Assembly (NCBI RefSeq): GCF_000153725.1
Contig: NZ_DS022276.1
Coordinates: forward strand, 1,902,432-1,966,431
Length of the DNA: 64,000 nucleotides
Origin: Salipiger bermudensis HTCC2601
GTDB taxonomy: Bacteria > Pseudomonadota > Alphaproteobacteria > Rhodobacterales > Rhodobacteraceae
Direction: 5' to 3'
The position numbers and the translations under genes are program-made. How positions within the stretch are numbered: position 1 is the stretch's first letter; every line of letters starts with the position of its first letter. Shown here one piece after another: positions 1-8,522 of the stretch. Under the pieces are notes generated by a model. That model had not been told where the DNA came from. It searched no databases and worked only from the letters and a program-made list of their open reading frames with translations.

Positions 1-41
1 CCGCCGGAGCCCGCGCCGATCACCAGAAGATCCGTCTTCAT
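1..41 (-). CDS. FAD/NAD(P)-dependent oxidoreductase, N-terminus only (runs off window start)
   Basis: Only the first 13 codons are inside the window; they read MKTDLLVIGAGSG, a beta strand followed by the GxGxxG dinucleotide-binding loop of two-domain flavoproteins such as the mercuric reductase/dihydrolipoamide dehydrogenase family. An AAGGGGAA ribosome-binding site lies just upstream of the ATG, inside the end of the preceding gene, and only 13 bp separate the two genes. They therefore probably form an operon; a TVP38/TMEM64 protein next to a mercuric-reductase-like flavoprotein is a recurrent pairing. The substrate cannot be judged from this fragment. Confidence 0.7.
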   Translation of the reverse strand, partial: MKTDLLVIGAGSG

Positions 42-54
42 CACTATTTCCCCT

Positions 55-777
55 TCAAATCTCGGTCTTGCCGCGCACCGCCTTGATCACCATCGGCAGC
101 GCGGCCAGAGCCGCGAGGCCCAACAGCGGCAGGATGATATGCGGCGCCCAGAGCAGGCTCAGGTCCGGCGCTTCGCCGCGGTCGAAGACCTCGCCCACGC
201 CGACCCCGATCGAGGTAAAGACCAGTGCGCCGGGGATGATTCCCAGCGCCGTGGTCAGCACGAAGTTGCGGAACTGTACGCCGACCAGCGCCGGCAGAAG
301 GTTGGCCACGAAGAACGGCACCACCGGCACCAGCCGCAGCAGGAACATCACGCTGATCTCGTTCTCGCGCAGCCGTTCCCGCAGTTTCGAAAGCTTGCCC
401 TCCGAGGCGTCCATCTTCTCCGAGAGCGTGGCGCCAAGCCCGGCCCGGGCGGCGAGGAAGATCAGCACCGCGCCCACGGTGGCGGCCAGCACGTTGAACA
501 CGGTGCCGGCGGCAAGCCCGAAGAGGAAGCCGCCGGTGACCGAGGCCACCGCGGCGCCGGGCAGAGAGAAGGCGACGATGGCGACATAGGCCAGCACGAA
601 TCCCCCGGCGATCAGCAGGTAATGCTGGTCTCGCAAGGCCAGCAGCGCCTCGCGATTGTCGCTCAGCGTGTCAAAGCTGAGGTAATCCCGCAGCGTGAAG
701 AAGCCGGTGACGGCGACGATCAGGATGATCGCCAGCGGCAGGTGACGGGTCAGGCTGCGCTTCGGCGTCTCGGCCAT
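55..777 (-). CDS. TVP38/TMEM64 family (DedA superfamily) inner-membrane protein
   Basis: A 240-residue polytopic membrane protein. A short basic N-terminus is followed by a hydrophobic helix (LPLAIILIVAVTGFF), a glycine-rich paired-helix segment (GGFLFGLAAGTVFNVLAA) and the family's second signature with R and paired prolines (LLRLVPVVPFF). The fold is that of the DedA/VTT superfamily, implicated in lipid scrambling or transport in membranes; the exact substrate is unknown. ATG codons at 810 and 819 are possible longer starts; 777 is preferred because GAGAGG lies about 6 nt upstream. It is followed after 13 bp by a flavoprotein gene and is probably co-transcribed with it. Confidence 0.82.
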   Translation of the reverse strand: MAETPKRSLTRHLPLAIILIVAVTGFFTLRDYLSFDTLSDNREALLALRDQHYLLIAGGFVLAYVAIVAFSLPGAAVASVTGGFLFGLAAGTVFNVLAATVGAVLIFLAARAGLGATLSEKMDASEGKLSKLRERLRENEISVMFLLRLVPVVPFFVANLLPALVGVQFRNFVLTTALGIIPGALVFTSIGVGVGEVFDRGEAPDLSLLWAPHIILPLLGLAALAALPMVIKAVRGKTEI

Positions 778-892
778 GTCAGCCTCTCGGGTCTGGTGCG
801 TGTCGGTCATGCCATCCAAGATGCGTCAGGCGTTCGCATCGCAACAGCCCTCTCACGTCGCCTTGATCGGCGGTGACGGGAAACCCGGGGTT

Positions 893-921
893 TTGACCTC
901 CCCCTGCCCAAACTGTAACAT
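893..921 (+). promoter_or_regulatory. Candidate distal promoter for rpmH
   Basis: TTGACC at 893-898 and TAACAT at 916-921 are separated by exactly 17 bp on the rpmH strand. Housekeeping sigma factor sites have this spacing. It would act as an upstream tandem promoter to the stronger one at 980-1008. Sequence match only. Confidence 0.4.
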
Positions 922-979
922 ACGGTGAGGTCCCCGCCCTGCCCCGCGCCGGAATGTTGCAATCCTGCGAGATAGAGGT

Positions 980-1008
980 TTGACACGCGCCCCTCACCTC
1001 CCTATAGG
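980..1008 (+). promoter_or_regulatory. Likely main rpmH promoter
   Basis: A perfect -35 hexamer TTGACA (980-985) is followed after exactly 17 bp by TATAGG (1003-1008), 66 bp before the rpmH start codon. This is the best sigma70-like match noticed in the window and suits a highly expressed ribosomal protein gene. Confidence 0.65.
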
Positions 1009-1074
1009 ACGGGCTTCGAATGACATGGCCCGGCGAATCCGTCCTGGGCTGCCCGAGAAACGGAGTAGAGCGCG

Positions 1075-1209
1075 ATGAAACGCACCTTTCAGCCGTCGAA
1101 CCTGGTTCGCAAGCGCCGTCACGGCTTCCGCGCCCGCATGGCGACCAAGGCCGGCCGTCAGATTCTGAACGCGCGCCGTGCCCGCGGCCGCAAGAAGCTG
1201 AGCGCCTGA
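1075..1209 (+). CDS. rpmH: 50S ribosomal protein L34
   Basis: A 44-residue, very basic protein beginning [18 protein letters not shown] and ending GRKKLSA, which is the diagnostic L34 sequence and full length. It is a structural component of the large ribosomal subunit. It is the first gene of the classical rpmH-rnpA-yidD block; a hairpin at 1254-1287 separates it from rnpA, allowing L34 mRNA to be made in excess of RNase P protein mRNA. Confidence 0.98.
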   Translation: MKRTFQPSNLVRKRRHGFRARMATKAGRQILNARRARGRKKLSA

Positions 1210-1253
1210 GTCGCACGCTTCGCCTTGACGAAGCGGGACGCATGGATCGACAG

Positions 1254-1287
1254 AAAAGCCGCTTTGGATACGTCCGAAGCGGCTTTT
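1254..1287 (+). terminator. Hairpin between rpmH and rnpA (attenuator/terminator)
   Basis: AAAAGCCGCTT at 1254-1264 pairs perfectly with AAGCGGCTTTT at 1277-1287 around a 12-nt loop. The 3' arm ends in TTTT, resembling an intrinsic terminator. It probably reduces read-through from the abundant rpmH message into rnpA. Confidence 0.7.
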
Positions 1288-1310
1288 CGTCGTGATCTGA
1301 GGGCGCTGGA

Positions 1311-1673
1311 ATGAGCGAAGACATCAAGGTCAGGATCGAAACCCTGCGCAAGCGGCCCGAATTCCTCGCGGCCGCCCGCGCCCGGCGTCAGCCGGCCAAC
1401 GCGATGCTGGTACAGGCGCGCGAGCGCGATGACGGCTCCGACACGGTGCGCGTGGGCTTCACCTGTTCCAAGAAGGTCGGCAACGCCGTGGCCCGCAACC
1501 GTGCCAAGCGCCGGATGCGCGAGGTGGCGCGGCTCACCCTGCCCACGAAGGGCGTTCCGGGTTGGGACTACGTGCTGATCGGCCGCCGCGATGCCACCGC
1601 CGAGCGGCCCTTCGAGCTGCTGATCAAGGATCTGGAATACGCCCTGCGCAAGATCCACGGCCCGTCGAAGTGA
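1311..1673 (+). CDS. rnpA: Ribonuclease P protein component
   Basis: A 120-residue basic protein that assists the RNase P RNA in 5' tRNA maturation. The family motif is clear: [17 protein letters not shown] followed by AKRRMRE, the RNR box that contacts RNA, at about residues 47-72. Length is normal. It lies 101 bp after rpmH and its stop codon overlaps the GTG start of yidD, the standard gene order. Confidence 0.97.
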   Translation: MSEDIKVRIETLRKRPEFLAAARARRQPANAMLVQARERDDGSDTVRVGFTCSKKVGNAVARNRAKRRMREVARLTLPTKGVPGWDYVLIGRRDATAERPFELLIKDLEYALRKIHGPSK

Positions 1674-1906
1674 GTCCACTGGCCCATATCGTGGCCTTGC
1701 CGGTGCGATTCTACCGCCTCGTGTTCTCGCCTTGGGTCGGTCATGGCTGCCGATTCCAGCCGACCTGCTCGGCCTATGCGATGGAGGCGCTGGAAAAGCA
1801 CGGCGCGTTCAAGGGCAGCTGGCTCGCCGCCTGTCGCATCCTGCGATGCCACCCGTGGGGCGGCTCGGGGATCGACAATGTCCCCGAACCGCGAAAGCGC
1901 GACTAG
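1670..1906 (+). CDS. yidD: Membrane protein insertion efficiency factor YidD
   Basis: 78 residues starting at a GTG that overlaps the rnpA stop (GTGA). It contains the YidD core: [17 protein letters not shown], then [12 protein letters not shown] and [14 protein letters not shown], with the conserved cysteines. It is a small membrane-associated protein that helps YidC/Sec insertion. In many bacteria yidC follows directly; here sodC, ttcA and an EAL gene lie between them. The coding end is 4 bp from the convergent sodC end, with no obvious terminator. Confidence 0.94.
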   Translation: MSPLAHIVALPVRFYRLVFSPWVGHGCRFQPTCSAYAMEALEKHGAFKGSWLAACRILRCHPWGGSGIDNVPEPRKRD

Positions 1907-1910
1907 CGCC

Positions 1911-2447
1911 TCAGGATGCGGCCTCAACCACGCCGCAGGCGATGCGCGATCCGGCACCAGCTTCTTCTCCGTAGCTGTCGGGCCCTTCATGGATGATGAA
2001 GGCCGAGCCATCGTCGTCGAGGATCGGAGCGCTGTCGCCGTCGAGCGTCAGCGCGGTGCTCGTGACCTCTGCCGCGACGTCGCCATCTGCCGTCGCGTAG
2101 ACGTTCGGCAGGTCGCCCGGATGCGGCTCATTGCCCGAAAGCATGCCATGCGCCTTGCCGTCCGGCGCATAGTGGCCGCCGGCCGAGGTGAAATCCGAGG
2201 CCGAACAGTCGCCGGTCTCGTGCAAGTGGAAGCCGTGCCAGCCTTCTGGGATCCCGTCGGCCTCGACATGGATCAGAACGCCCTCGGCGGTCTCGTAGAT
2301 TTCGGCCATGCCGACGGTGGCGCCTTCGGCGTCCTTGAGCATGGCCATCGCGGCGGGCGACTGGCCGCCCATGGCGTCCTGGGCGTGGGCGCCCGCGGCG
2401 AGGCCGGTGGCGGTGACCGCTGCGAGAAGCAGGGATGCGGTTTTCAT
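1911..2447 (-). CDS. sodC: Periplasmic Cu-Zn superoxide dismutase
   Basis: 178 residues. An N-terminal signal peptide ([23 protein letters not shown]) precedes the mature domain. Metal ligands are recognisable: HLHE in [10 protein letters not shown], the His in AGGHYAPDG, the His in KAHGML, the Asp in HPGDLPNV, and IHEG near the end. The disulphide cysteines are also present (GDC and IACGV). It dismutates superoxide in the periplasm. The ATG is preceded by AAGGAGGA, which fixes the start. It is divergent from ttcA, and the two 5' ends are only 100 bp apart. Confidence 0.96.
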   Translation of the reverse strand: MKTASLLLAAVTATGLAAGAHAQDAMGGQSPAAMAMLKDAEGATVGMAEIYETAEGVLIHVEADGIPEGWHGFHLHETGDCSASDFTSAGGHYAPDGKAHGMLSGNEPHPGDLPNVYATADGDVAAEVTSTALTLDGDSAPILDDDGSAFIIHEGPDSYGEEAGAGSRIACGVVEAAS

Positions 2448-2547
2448 GGGATCCTCCTTGGCTGATCTCGTGCACAACGCCCGCCGCGCCCGCGGCGTTC
2501 CCGCAGAGCTCTTGCCTGACGCGCATTCCCCGCGTATCTGCCAGCGC

Positions 2548-3432
2548 ATGTTCGATGAAGCCGACGATATTCACCCGCTGTTCTACGGCGCTCCCAAGAG
2601 CACCGAGTTCAAGAAGCTGCGCAAGCGCATCGTGCAGAACGCGCGCGAGGCGGTGGAGCAGTATGGCATGGTCGAACGCCGCGAGGATGGCGGCATGCCG
2701 AAGTGGCTGGTCTGCCTGTCCGGCGGCAAGGACAGCTACACCCTGCTCGCGGTGCTGCACGAGCTGAAATGGCGCGGCCTGCTGCCGGTCGAGCTTCTGG
2801 CCTGCAACCTCGACCAGGGCCAGCCGGGCTTTCCCGCGACAGTGCTGCCGAAGTTCCTCGAAGACATGCAGGTGCCGCACCGTATCGAGTACCAGGACAC
2901 CTACTCGATCGTCGTCGACAAGGTGCCGCAGGGCCGCACCTTCTGCGCGCTGTGCTCACGCCTGCGCCGCGGCAACCTCTACCGAATCGCCCGCGAAGAG
3001 GGTTGCTCGGCGGTGGTGCTGGGCCACCACCGCGATGACATCCTCGAGACCTTCTTCATGAACCTGTTCCACGGCGGGCGGCTGGCCACCATGCCGCCGA
3101 AGCTGGTCAACGAAGAGGGCGACCTCTTCGTCTATCGCCCGCTGGCGCATGTGGCCGAGGTCGATTGCGAAAAGTTCGCCCGCGCGATGAATTACCCGAT
3201 CATCCCCTGCGATCTCTGCGGCAGCCAGGACGGGCTGCAGCGCCAGCAGGTGAAGCAGATCCTCGACCAGTGGGAAAAGAACAGCCCCGGCCGCCGGCAG
3301 GTGATGTTCCGCTCGCTGATGAACATCCGGCCCTCGCACATGCTCGACCCCAAGCTCTTCGATTTCGCCGGGCTGATGCGCGATGCGGCCGAGCCGAGCG
3401 GCGACGATCCCGATATTCCCGATTTGCGTTGA
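2548..3432 (+). CDS. ttcA: tRNA 2-thiocytidine(32) synthetase TtcA
   Basis: 294 residues from the ATG giving [12 protein letters not shown]. It carries the PP-loop ATP pyrophosphatase motif [10 protein letters not shown], the cysteine pair CALC in [12 protein letters not shown], and a third cysteine region PCDLCGSQ. Together these bind the Fe-S cluster used to thiolate cytidine 32 of certain tRNAs. The reading frame stays open upstream through the sodC start, but the family N-terminus and length favour 2548. It is followed after 63 bp by an EAL-domain gene on the same strand. Confidence 0.95.
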   Translation: MFDEADDIHPLFYGAPKSTEFKKLRKRIVQNAREAVEQYGMVERREDGGMPKWLVCLSGGKDSYTLLAVLHELKWRGLLPVELLACNLDQGQPGFPATVLPKFLEDMQVPHRIEYQDTYSIVVDKVPQGRTFCALCSRLRRGNLYRIAREEGCSAVVLGHHRDDILETFFMNLFHGGRLATMPPKLVNEEGDLFVYRPLAHVAEVDCEKFARAMNYPIIPCDLCGSQDGLQRQQVKQILDQWEKNSPGRRQVMFRSLMNIRPSHMLDPKLFDFAGLMRDAAEPSGDDPDIPDLR

Positions 3433-3495
3433 GTCCGGAGTTACTTCCGTGCGCTAGTCCTGCCCCCGCCGTCCACGGCAAGAGGGAGGCTGGCC

Positions 3496-5043
3496 ATGAG
3501 ACCGATGCTCCGGGTCGCACTGATGCGGCACCACGCGCGGATCGCGCGCTGGCTTCATGGCAGCCACATGCTGGCCTTCCTGCCGGCGCTGGCACTGGCC
3601 GGCTTCTGGATCGGGGGCGAGGTCCTGCTGATCTTCATCGCCATCGGGGTGCCTTTGACCTACGCGCTGACCGGGCAGGATGCCCCCGGCACGCTCGACC
3701 CAGACCGGCCCCTGCCCGATCTCGTTGATCTGGCCACGGCCACCGCGCTGGCCGATCACATGATCGCTCGCGCCACCGGGGCAAAGCTCGGCACCGCCTG
3801 CTTCCTGGTCGAGGCCGAGGGGCTCGACGTCATCCGCCGCCGTGCCGGTGACATGGTCGCGCAGGACCTGCAGGAAACCCTGCTGCAGCGGCTGCGCGGC
3901 CAGCTGCGCCGCGGTGACAGGGTGGCGCGGATCGGCGACTCACGCTTCCTGGTGCTGCTCTCGCCCTCGCTGCGGCTCGACCTCGAAGCGCTGCTCCTGA
4001 TGGCCAATCGCATGCAGCGCGCGCTCGAGGAACCTGCCGAAACCGAAGGCGGAACGCATTTCCTTTCGGTCGCCGTCGGCTTCTGCGCCTCGTCGCGCCT
4101 GCGCGACCATGCCGGCGGCGCCCAGCTGATTGATGCCGCAGCCACCGCCCTGACCGAGGCGCTGGCCAACGGCCCCTCCGCGGTGCGTGCCTGGTCCGAG
4201 AGCATGCGGGTCCAGCGCCGCGCCCGCAAGACGCTGCTCGAAGAGGTCGAGCGCGCGCTGGCCAAGGGCCAGATCCGGCCATGGTTCCAGCCCCAGCTCT
4301 GCACCTCCACCGGCGCGATCAGCGGCGTCGAGGCGCTGGCGCGCTGGCTGCACCCGGAACGCGGCATCGTACCGCCGGTCGAATTTCTCACTGCGCTCGA
4401 AGAGGCCGGCCAGCTCGACCGGCTGAGCGAGGTGATGCTCGACCACAGCCTCTCGGCGCTGCGCCGCTGGGACGAGACCGGGCTCGCCATCCCCCGGGTC
4501 AGCGTGAACTTTTCCGATGTCGAGCTGCGCAACCCCCGGCTGGTCACCCGCCTGAAATGGGAGCTCGACCGCTTCGGCCTGCCCGCCTCGCGGCTCGGGG
4601 TCGAGGTGCTGGAAACGGTGATCGCCGACGCGCCCGAAGGCGTGGTCGCCCGCAACATCACCGCGCTGTCGCAGCTTGGCTGCCAGATCGACCTCGACGA
4701 TTTCGGCACCGGCCACGCCTCGATCACCGCGCTGCGCCGCTTTGCCGTGCACCGGCTCAAGATCGACCGCAGCTTCGTCACCCGGGTCGACCGCGACGAG
4801 GAACAGCGCCGGATGCTGGCCGCCGTGCTCGGCCTCGCAGACCGGCTCGGCCTCGAGACCGTGGCCGAAGGGGTCGAGAGCGTGGCCGAGCACGCGCTGC
4901 TGGCGCAGCTCGGCTGCGACCACGTGCAGGGCTTCGGCATCGCCCGCCCGATGCCCGCCGACCAGCTCGCCGACTGGGCCCGCGGCTATGCCGAGCGGGT
5001 CGCGGCGGCGCAGAACATCGGGCGCAGCACCGGCACCGCCTAG
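3496..5043 (+). CDS. Membrane-anchored c-di-GMP phosphodiesterase (degenerate GGDEF + EAL)
   Basis: 515 residues. Two hydrophobic stretches near the N-terminus (about 27-55) anchor it. A GGDEF-like domain follows, but the signature loop reads RIGDSRF (about 145-151) instead of GGDEF, so cyclase activity is probably lost. The EAL domain (about 245-500) keeps EALARW, the Asn of VSVNFS, LETV, LDDFGTG, LKIDRSF, AEGVE and VQGFGIARPM, i.e. the metal and catalytic residues. Predicted role: hydrolysis of c-di-GMP, with the GGDEF remnant possibly regulatory. It sits between ttcA and yidC. Confidence 0.9.
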   Translation: MRPMLRVALMRHHARIARWLHGSHMLAFLPALALAGFWIGGEVLLIFIAIGVPLTYALTGQDAPGTLDPDRPLPDLVDLATATALADHMIARATGAKLGTACFLVEAEGLDVIRRRAGDMVAQDLQETLLQRLRGQLRRGDRVARIGDSRFLVLLSPSLRLDLEALLLMANRMQRALEEPAETEGGTHFLSVAVGFCASSRLRDHAGGAQLIDAAATALTEALANGPSAVRAWSESMRVQRRARKTLLEEVERALAKGQIRPWFQPQLCTSTGAISGVEALARWLHPERGIVPPVEFLTALEEAGQLDRLSEVMLDHSLSALRRWDETGLAIPRVSVNFSDVELRNPRLVTRLKWELDRFGLPASRLGVEVLETVIADAPEGVVARNITALSQLGCQIDLDDFGTGHASITALRRFAVHRLKIDRSFVTRVDRDEEQRRMLAAVLGLADRLGLETVAEGVESVAEHALLAQLGCDHVQGFGIARPMPADQLADWARGYAERVAAAQNIGRSTGTA

Positions 5044-5165
5044 CCCTGCCCACCGTCGCGTATCTGGTCACAAAACCCGCCCCACACCCGGAATCGGCTT
5101 GACCTTTGGGGGTCCTGCCTGTTGAACCCGGCGTGACTTTTCCAAGGACAGGGCGGCGCCTTCGC

Positions 5166-7001
5166 ATGGACGATCAGAACAAGAACCTGCTCATCGCAAC
5201 CGGTCTGAGCTTCGTGGTGATCCTCGTCTGGTTCCTGCTCTTCCCACCCCCGGAAGAGCAGCTGCAGGACCAGGCCGGCCCCAACGCCGTCGAAACCGTC
5301 GAAGGCGACACCGCCACGACGCCGTCCGCCGCGCCGTCCGCGACCACCGGCGGCGGCGACACCGCTGCGGCACCCGCGCAGGCCGAAACCGTCGACGCGC
5401 CGCGCGTCGCGATCGACACCGACCGCCTCGGCGGCTCGATCTCGCTCACCGGCGGTCGCATCGACGAGCTGATCCTGAAGGACTACACCGTCACCCTCGA
5501 CGAGGACTCGCCCAACGTGCAGATCCTCGAGCCGGTGGGCGGCGGCAACCCCTATTACGCACTTTACGGCTGGGCCCCGGGCTCGGGCCTCGGGCTCGAC
5601 GACGTGCCCGGCGCCAACACCGCGTGGGAGCTCGAGAGCGGCGACAGCCTGAGCGTCGACAGCCCCGTGACCCTGCGCTGGGACAGCCCCGCCGGCCTCG
5701 TGTTCCGCCGCACCATCTCGATCGACGAGGACTTCATGTTCTCGGTCACCCAGTCTGTCGAGAATGCCGGCGAGGGCACCGTCTCGGCCGCGCCCTACGG
5801 CATCATCGCCCGCCATGGGGAGCCCGCGGACCTGAAGAACTTCTTCGTCCTGCACGAGGGCGTGGTGGCGATTGCCGACGGCAAGCTGTCCGAGATCGGC
5901 TATTCCGACATGCCCGACATGGACGTGAACCAGAGCGAAGGCGCCCGCGCCGAGGTCACGCAAGTGACCGAGAACGGCTGGATCGGCTTCACCGACCACT
6001 ACTGGATGACCACGCTGATCCCCCAGCAGGGCGCGCCGTTCAAGCAGGCCGCCAAGTATGACGAGCGCCGCGACATCTACCAGACCGAGGCGGTGCTGCC
6101 GACCATGACCCTCGCCCCCGGCGAGACCCAGGAGGTCACCACCCAGCTCTTCGCCGGCGCCAAGGAATACGAGACCATCCGCGACTACGAGGATGCCGGC
6201 GTCGTGCGCTTCATTGACTCGATCGACTGGGGCTGGTTCTTCTTCCTCACCAAGCCGATCTTCTGGATGCTGCACCAGATCCACCTGCTGATCGGCAACA
6301 TGGGTTGGTCGATCATCGGCCTGACGCTGATCATCAAGGCGATCCTGTTCCCGCTGGCCTACAAGTCCTACGTCTCGATGGCGAAGATGAAAGAGCTTCA
6401 GCCGGAGATGGAGAAGCTCAAGGAGAAGGCCGGCGACGACCGCCAGAAGCTCCAGCAGGAGATGATGGCGCTCTACAAGAAGGAAAAGGTCAACCCGGCC
6501 TCGGGCTGCCTGCCGATCCTGCTGCAGATCCCGATCTTCTTCTCGCTCTACAAGGTGATCTTCGTGGCGTTCGAGCTGCGCCATGCGCCCTGGTTCGGCC
6601 CGTTCCAGGATCTCTCCACGCCGGATCCGACCTCGCTGTTCAACCTCTTCGGCCTGCTGCCCTGGGCGGCCCCGGCCCCGGGCACCACGCTGGCGCTGGT
6701 GTTCATCGGCATCCTGCCGCTGCTGCTCGGCATCTCGATGTGGCTGCAGCAGAAGCTGAACCCGGCGCCCGCCGACCCGACGCAGAAGATGATCTTTGCC
6801 TGGATGCCGTGGGTCTTCATGTTCATGCTCGGCGGCTTCGCCAGCGGGCTCGTGGTCTACTGGATCACCAACAACACGATCACCTTCACCCAGCAGTACC
6901 TGATCATGCGTAGCCAGGGCTACAAGCCCGACGTGTTCGGCAACATCGTCTCGGGCTTCAAGCGCAAGCCCAAGGCCGACGGCGACGCCAAGGGCAAATG
7001 A
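5166..7001 (+). CDS. yidC: Membrane protein insertase YidC
   Basis: 611 residues from MDDQNKNLLIATGLSF. An N-terminal membrane helix is followed by a low-complexity A/T/P linker, the large periplasmic P1 domain (about 110-345) and the C-terminal insertase core (about 370-600). The core includes GWSIIGLTLIIKAILFPL, the charged cytoplasmic hairpin (KELQPEMEKLKEKAGDD) and LVVYWITNNTIT. It inserts and folds inner-membrane proteins alone or with SecYEG. An upstream in-frame ATG at 5106 would add 20 non-family residues and is rejected. It overlaps the next gene by 4 bp. Confidence 0.97.
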   Translation: MDDQNKNLLIATGLSFVVILVWFLLFPPPEEQLQDQAGPNAVETVEGDTATTPSAAPSATTGGGDTAAAPAQAETVDAPRVAIDTDRLGGSISLTGGRIDELILKDYTVTLDEDSPNVQILEPVGGGNPYYALYGWAPGSGLGLDDVPGANTAWELESGDSLSVDSPVTLRWDSPAGLVFRRTISIDEDFMFSVTQSVENAGEGTVSAAPYGIIARHGEPADLKNFFVLHEGVVAIADGKLSEIGYSDMPDMDVNQSEGARAEVTQVTENGWIGFTDHYWMTTLIPQQGAPFKQAAKYDERRDIYQTEAVLPTMTLAPGETQEVTTQLFAGAKEYETIRDYEDAGVVRFIDSIDWGWFFFLTKPIFWMLHQIHLLIGNMGWSIIGLTLIIKAILFPLAYKSYVSMAKMKELQPEMEKLKEKAGDDRQKLQQEMMALYKKEKVNPASGCLPILLQIPIFFSLYKVIFVAFELRHAPWFGPFQDLSTPDPTSLFNLFGLLPWAAPAPGTTLALVFIGILPLLLGISMWLQQKLNPAPADPTQKMIFAWMPWVFMFMLGGFASGLVVYWITNNTITFTQQYLIMRSQGYKPDVFGNIVSGFKRKPKADGDAKGK

Positions 7002-7738
7002 CCGCAAGGCTCGCCCAGATCGCGCGCTACCCTATCAAGGGGATCGGAACCGAACCCCTTGAGACGGTGATCCTGGACCAGGATGCGCCCATGCCCGGAG
7101 ACCGGGCATGGGCGCTTCGCCACGAGACCGCCCCCGAAGAGCTCGGCTGGCTGCCGCGCAAGAACTTCCTGGTGGTCGCAAGCGGCCCGGCACTCGCCCC
7201 GGTCCGGGCCCGCACCGAGACCGACGGCCGCATCGCGCTCTCCCACCCCGACCGGCCGGACATCGCCATCGCGCCGAGCAGCGACGGCCCGGCGCTGATC
7301 GACTGGGTGCGCCCTCTCTGGCCGGACACCGCGCCGGCGCCGCGCCTGCTGGTCCCCGCCCCCCCGCAAGGGATGGGGGACAATGGCCGCGCCGAGCTGT
7401 CGATCCTCAGCCTTGCCAGCCTGCGCGCGCTCGAGGAGCGCATCGGCCAGCCACTGCAGATCGCGCGTTTCCGCGGCAACCTGATCCTCGACGGGCTCGC
7501 GCCATGGGCCGAGTTCGACTGGATCGGCCAGCGCCTGCGCATCGGCGATGTCGAGCTTGAGATCACCGAGCGCATCACCCGCTGCCGCGCCACCGAGGCC
7601 AGTCCCGAGACCGGCCAGCGCGATGCCGAGCCGGTGCGCGCGCTGCACACCGGCTGGGGGCATCGCGATTTCGGGGTCTATGCGCGGGTCACGAAGGGCG
7701 GCATGATCGCCACAGGCAACGAGGTTACCCCGATATGA
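6998..7738 (+). CDS. MOSC domain-containing protein
   Basis: 246 residues; ATG overlaps the yidC stop (ATGA). The N-terminal beta-barrel (ARLAQIARYPIKGIGTE) and the C-terminal MOSC domain are typical. The latter contains RFRGNLILD and the conserved cysteine region ITRCRATEASPETGQRD, which in relatives binds the molybdenum cofactor or receives sulphur. The substrate is unknown. It lies between yidC and engB, a position kept in many alphaproteobacteria, and overlaps engB by 4 bp. Confidence 0.9.
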   Translation: MTARLAQIARYPIKGIGTEPLETVILDQDAPMPGDRAWALRHETAPEELGWLPRKNFLVVASGPALAPVRARTETDGRIALSHPDRPDIAIAPSSDGPALIDWVRPLWPDTAPAPRLLVPAPPQGMGDNGRAELSILSLASLRALEERIGQPLQIARFRGNLILDGLAPWAEFDWIGQRLRIGDVELEITERITRCRATEASPETGQRDAEPVRALHTGWGHRDFGVYARVTKGGMIATGNEVTPI

Positions 7739-8388
7739 CATCGCTCCCCTTCCCGCTCGCCGAAGAGCCCGAGGACGACGCCCGCGAGGCCGCGCGCAAG
7801 CTGTTTGCCGGCGAGGTCGATTTCCTCAAGGGCGTGGTCGGCATGGACGGCCTGCCCCCGGACGACCGGGTCGAGGTCTGCTTCGCCGGCCGTTCCAATG
7901 TCGGCAAGTCGAGCCTGATCAACGCCCTGACCGGCCGGAAGGGGATTGCCCGGGCGTCGAACACGCCGGGCCGCACCCAGGAGATCAACTTCTTCACACT
8001 CGGCGAGGAGCGTTACCTCGTCGACCTGCCGGGTTACGGCTTTGCCAACGCGCCGGTGGCGGTGGTCGAGAAGTGGCAGCGGTTGCTCAAGCAGTATCTC
8101 TCGGGGAGGGTCTCGCTGCGACGGGCCTTCGTGCTGATCGACGCGCGCCACGGCGTCAAACCGGTCGACGAGGAGATCATGACCCTGCTTGATCGCTCGG
8201 CGGTGACCTTCCAGGCGGTGCTGACCAAGGCCGACAAGGTCAAGGAAAAGGGCCGCGAAAAGGTTCTGGCCCAGGTGCGCGAGAAGCTCGCCAAGCATCC
8301 GGCAGCGTTTCCCGAGCTGGTCCTGACAAGTTCCGAGAAAGGCGACGGCATCGCCCTTCTGCGCGCCATCATCGCAGGGCTCGACTGA
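7735..8388 (+). CDS. engB: Ribosome biogenesis GTPase YihA/YsxC/EngB
   Basis: 217 residues with a full set of G motifs: G1 GRSNVGKS (52-59), the switch region NTPGRTQ, G3 DLPGYG, G4 TKAD, and a TSS G5. It acts in late assembly of the 50S subunit. It overlaps the MOSC gene by 4 bp. Just past the stop codon come two palindromes (8390-8412 and 8433-8454) that end the yidC operon. Confidence 0.96.
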   Translation: MTSLPFPLAEEPEDDAREAARKLFAGEVDFLKGVVGMDGLPPDDRVEVCFAGRSNVGKSSLINALTGRKGIARASNTPGRTQEINFFTLGEERYLVDLPGYGFANAPVAVVEKWQRLLKQYLSGRVSLRRAFVLIDARHGVKPVDEEIMTLLDRSAVTFQAVLTKADKVKEKGREKVLAQVREKLAKHPAAFPELVLTSSEKGDGIALLRAIIAGLD

Positions 8389-8389
8389 G

Positions 8390-8412
8390 AAAACTCTTCG
8401 CAGAAGAGTTTT
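8390..8412. terminator. Terminator hairpin after engB (palindrome A)
   Basis: AAAACTCTTC (8390-8399) pairs with GAAGAGTTTT (8403-8412) around GCA, a perfect 10-bp stem with flanking A and T runs, so it may stop transcription both ways. The same arm sequence, swapped, occurs at 38402-38429. Confidence 0.75.
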
Positions 8413-8432
8413 TGCCCGCCCGCCGCGCCCAG

Positions 8433-8454
8433 AGATTTTTCGTACGAAAAATCT
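8433..8454. repeat. Perfect 22-bp palindrome between engB and argB (palindrome B)
   Basis: AGATTTTTCGT is followed at once by its reverse complement ACGAAAAATCT. A near copy with an 11-bp stem occurs at 38362-38387 after trpS. It lies 68 bp before argB; it may be a second bidirectional terminator or a repeated intergenic element. Confidence 0.65.
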
Positions 8455-8522
8455 TGCGTCCTGCGCGGTCATCCCGGACACAGGAAGGCAAATCGACCGC
8501 ATCGGAAGGATGCCTTCTAGAC

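Larger units (their letters stand above)
778..1074. other. Intergenic region upstream of rpmH
   Basis: No convincing gene. The stretch lies between the minus-strand TMEM64 gene and the plus-strand rpmH. It holds two sigma70-like promoters facing rpmH (893-921 and 980-1008, listed separately). The short ORFs that cross it overlap known genes and look like out-of-frame readings. Confidence 0.6.

Noticed and set aside
2308-2547. N-terminal extension of TtcA
   Set aside because: The frame is open but would overlap the start and signal peptide of sodC antisense and adds no TtcA sequence.
5040-7007. 655-codon open frame on the minus strand
   Set aside because: Antisense to yidC, which has unmistakable family motifs. 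No start site or family likeness.
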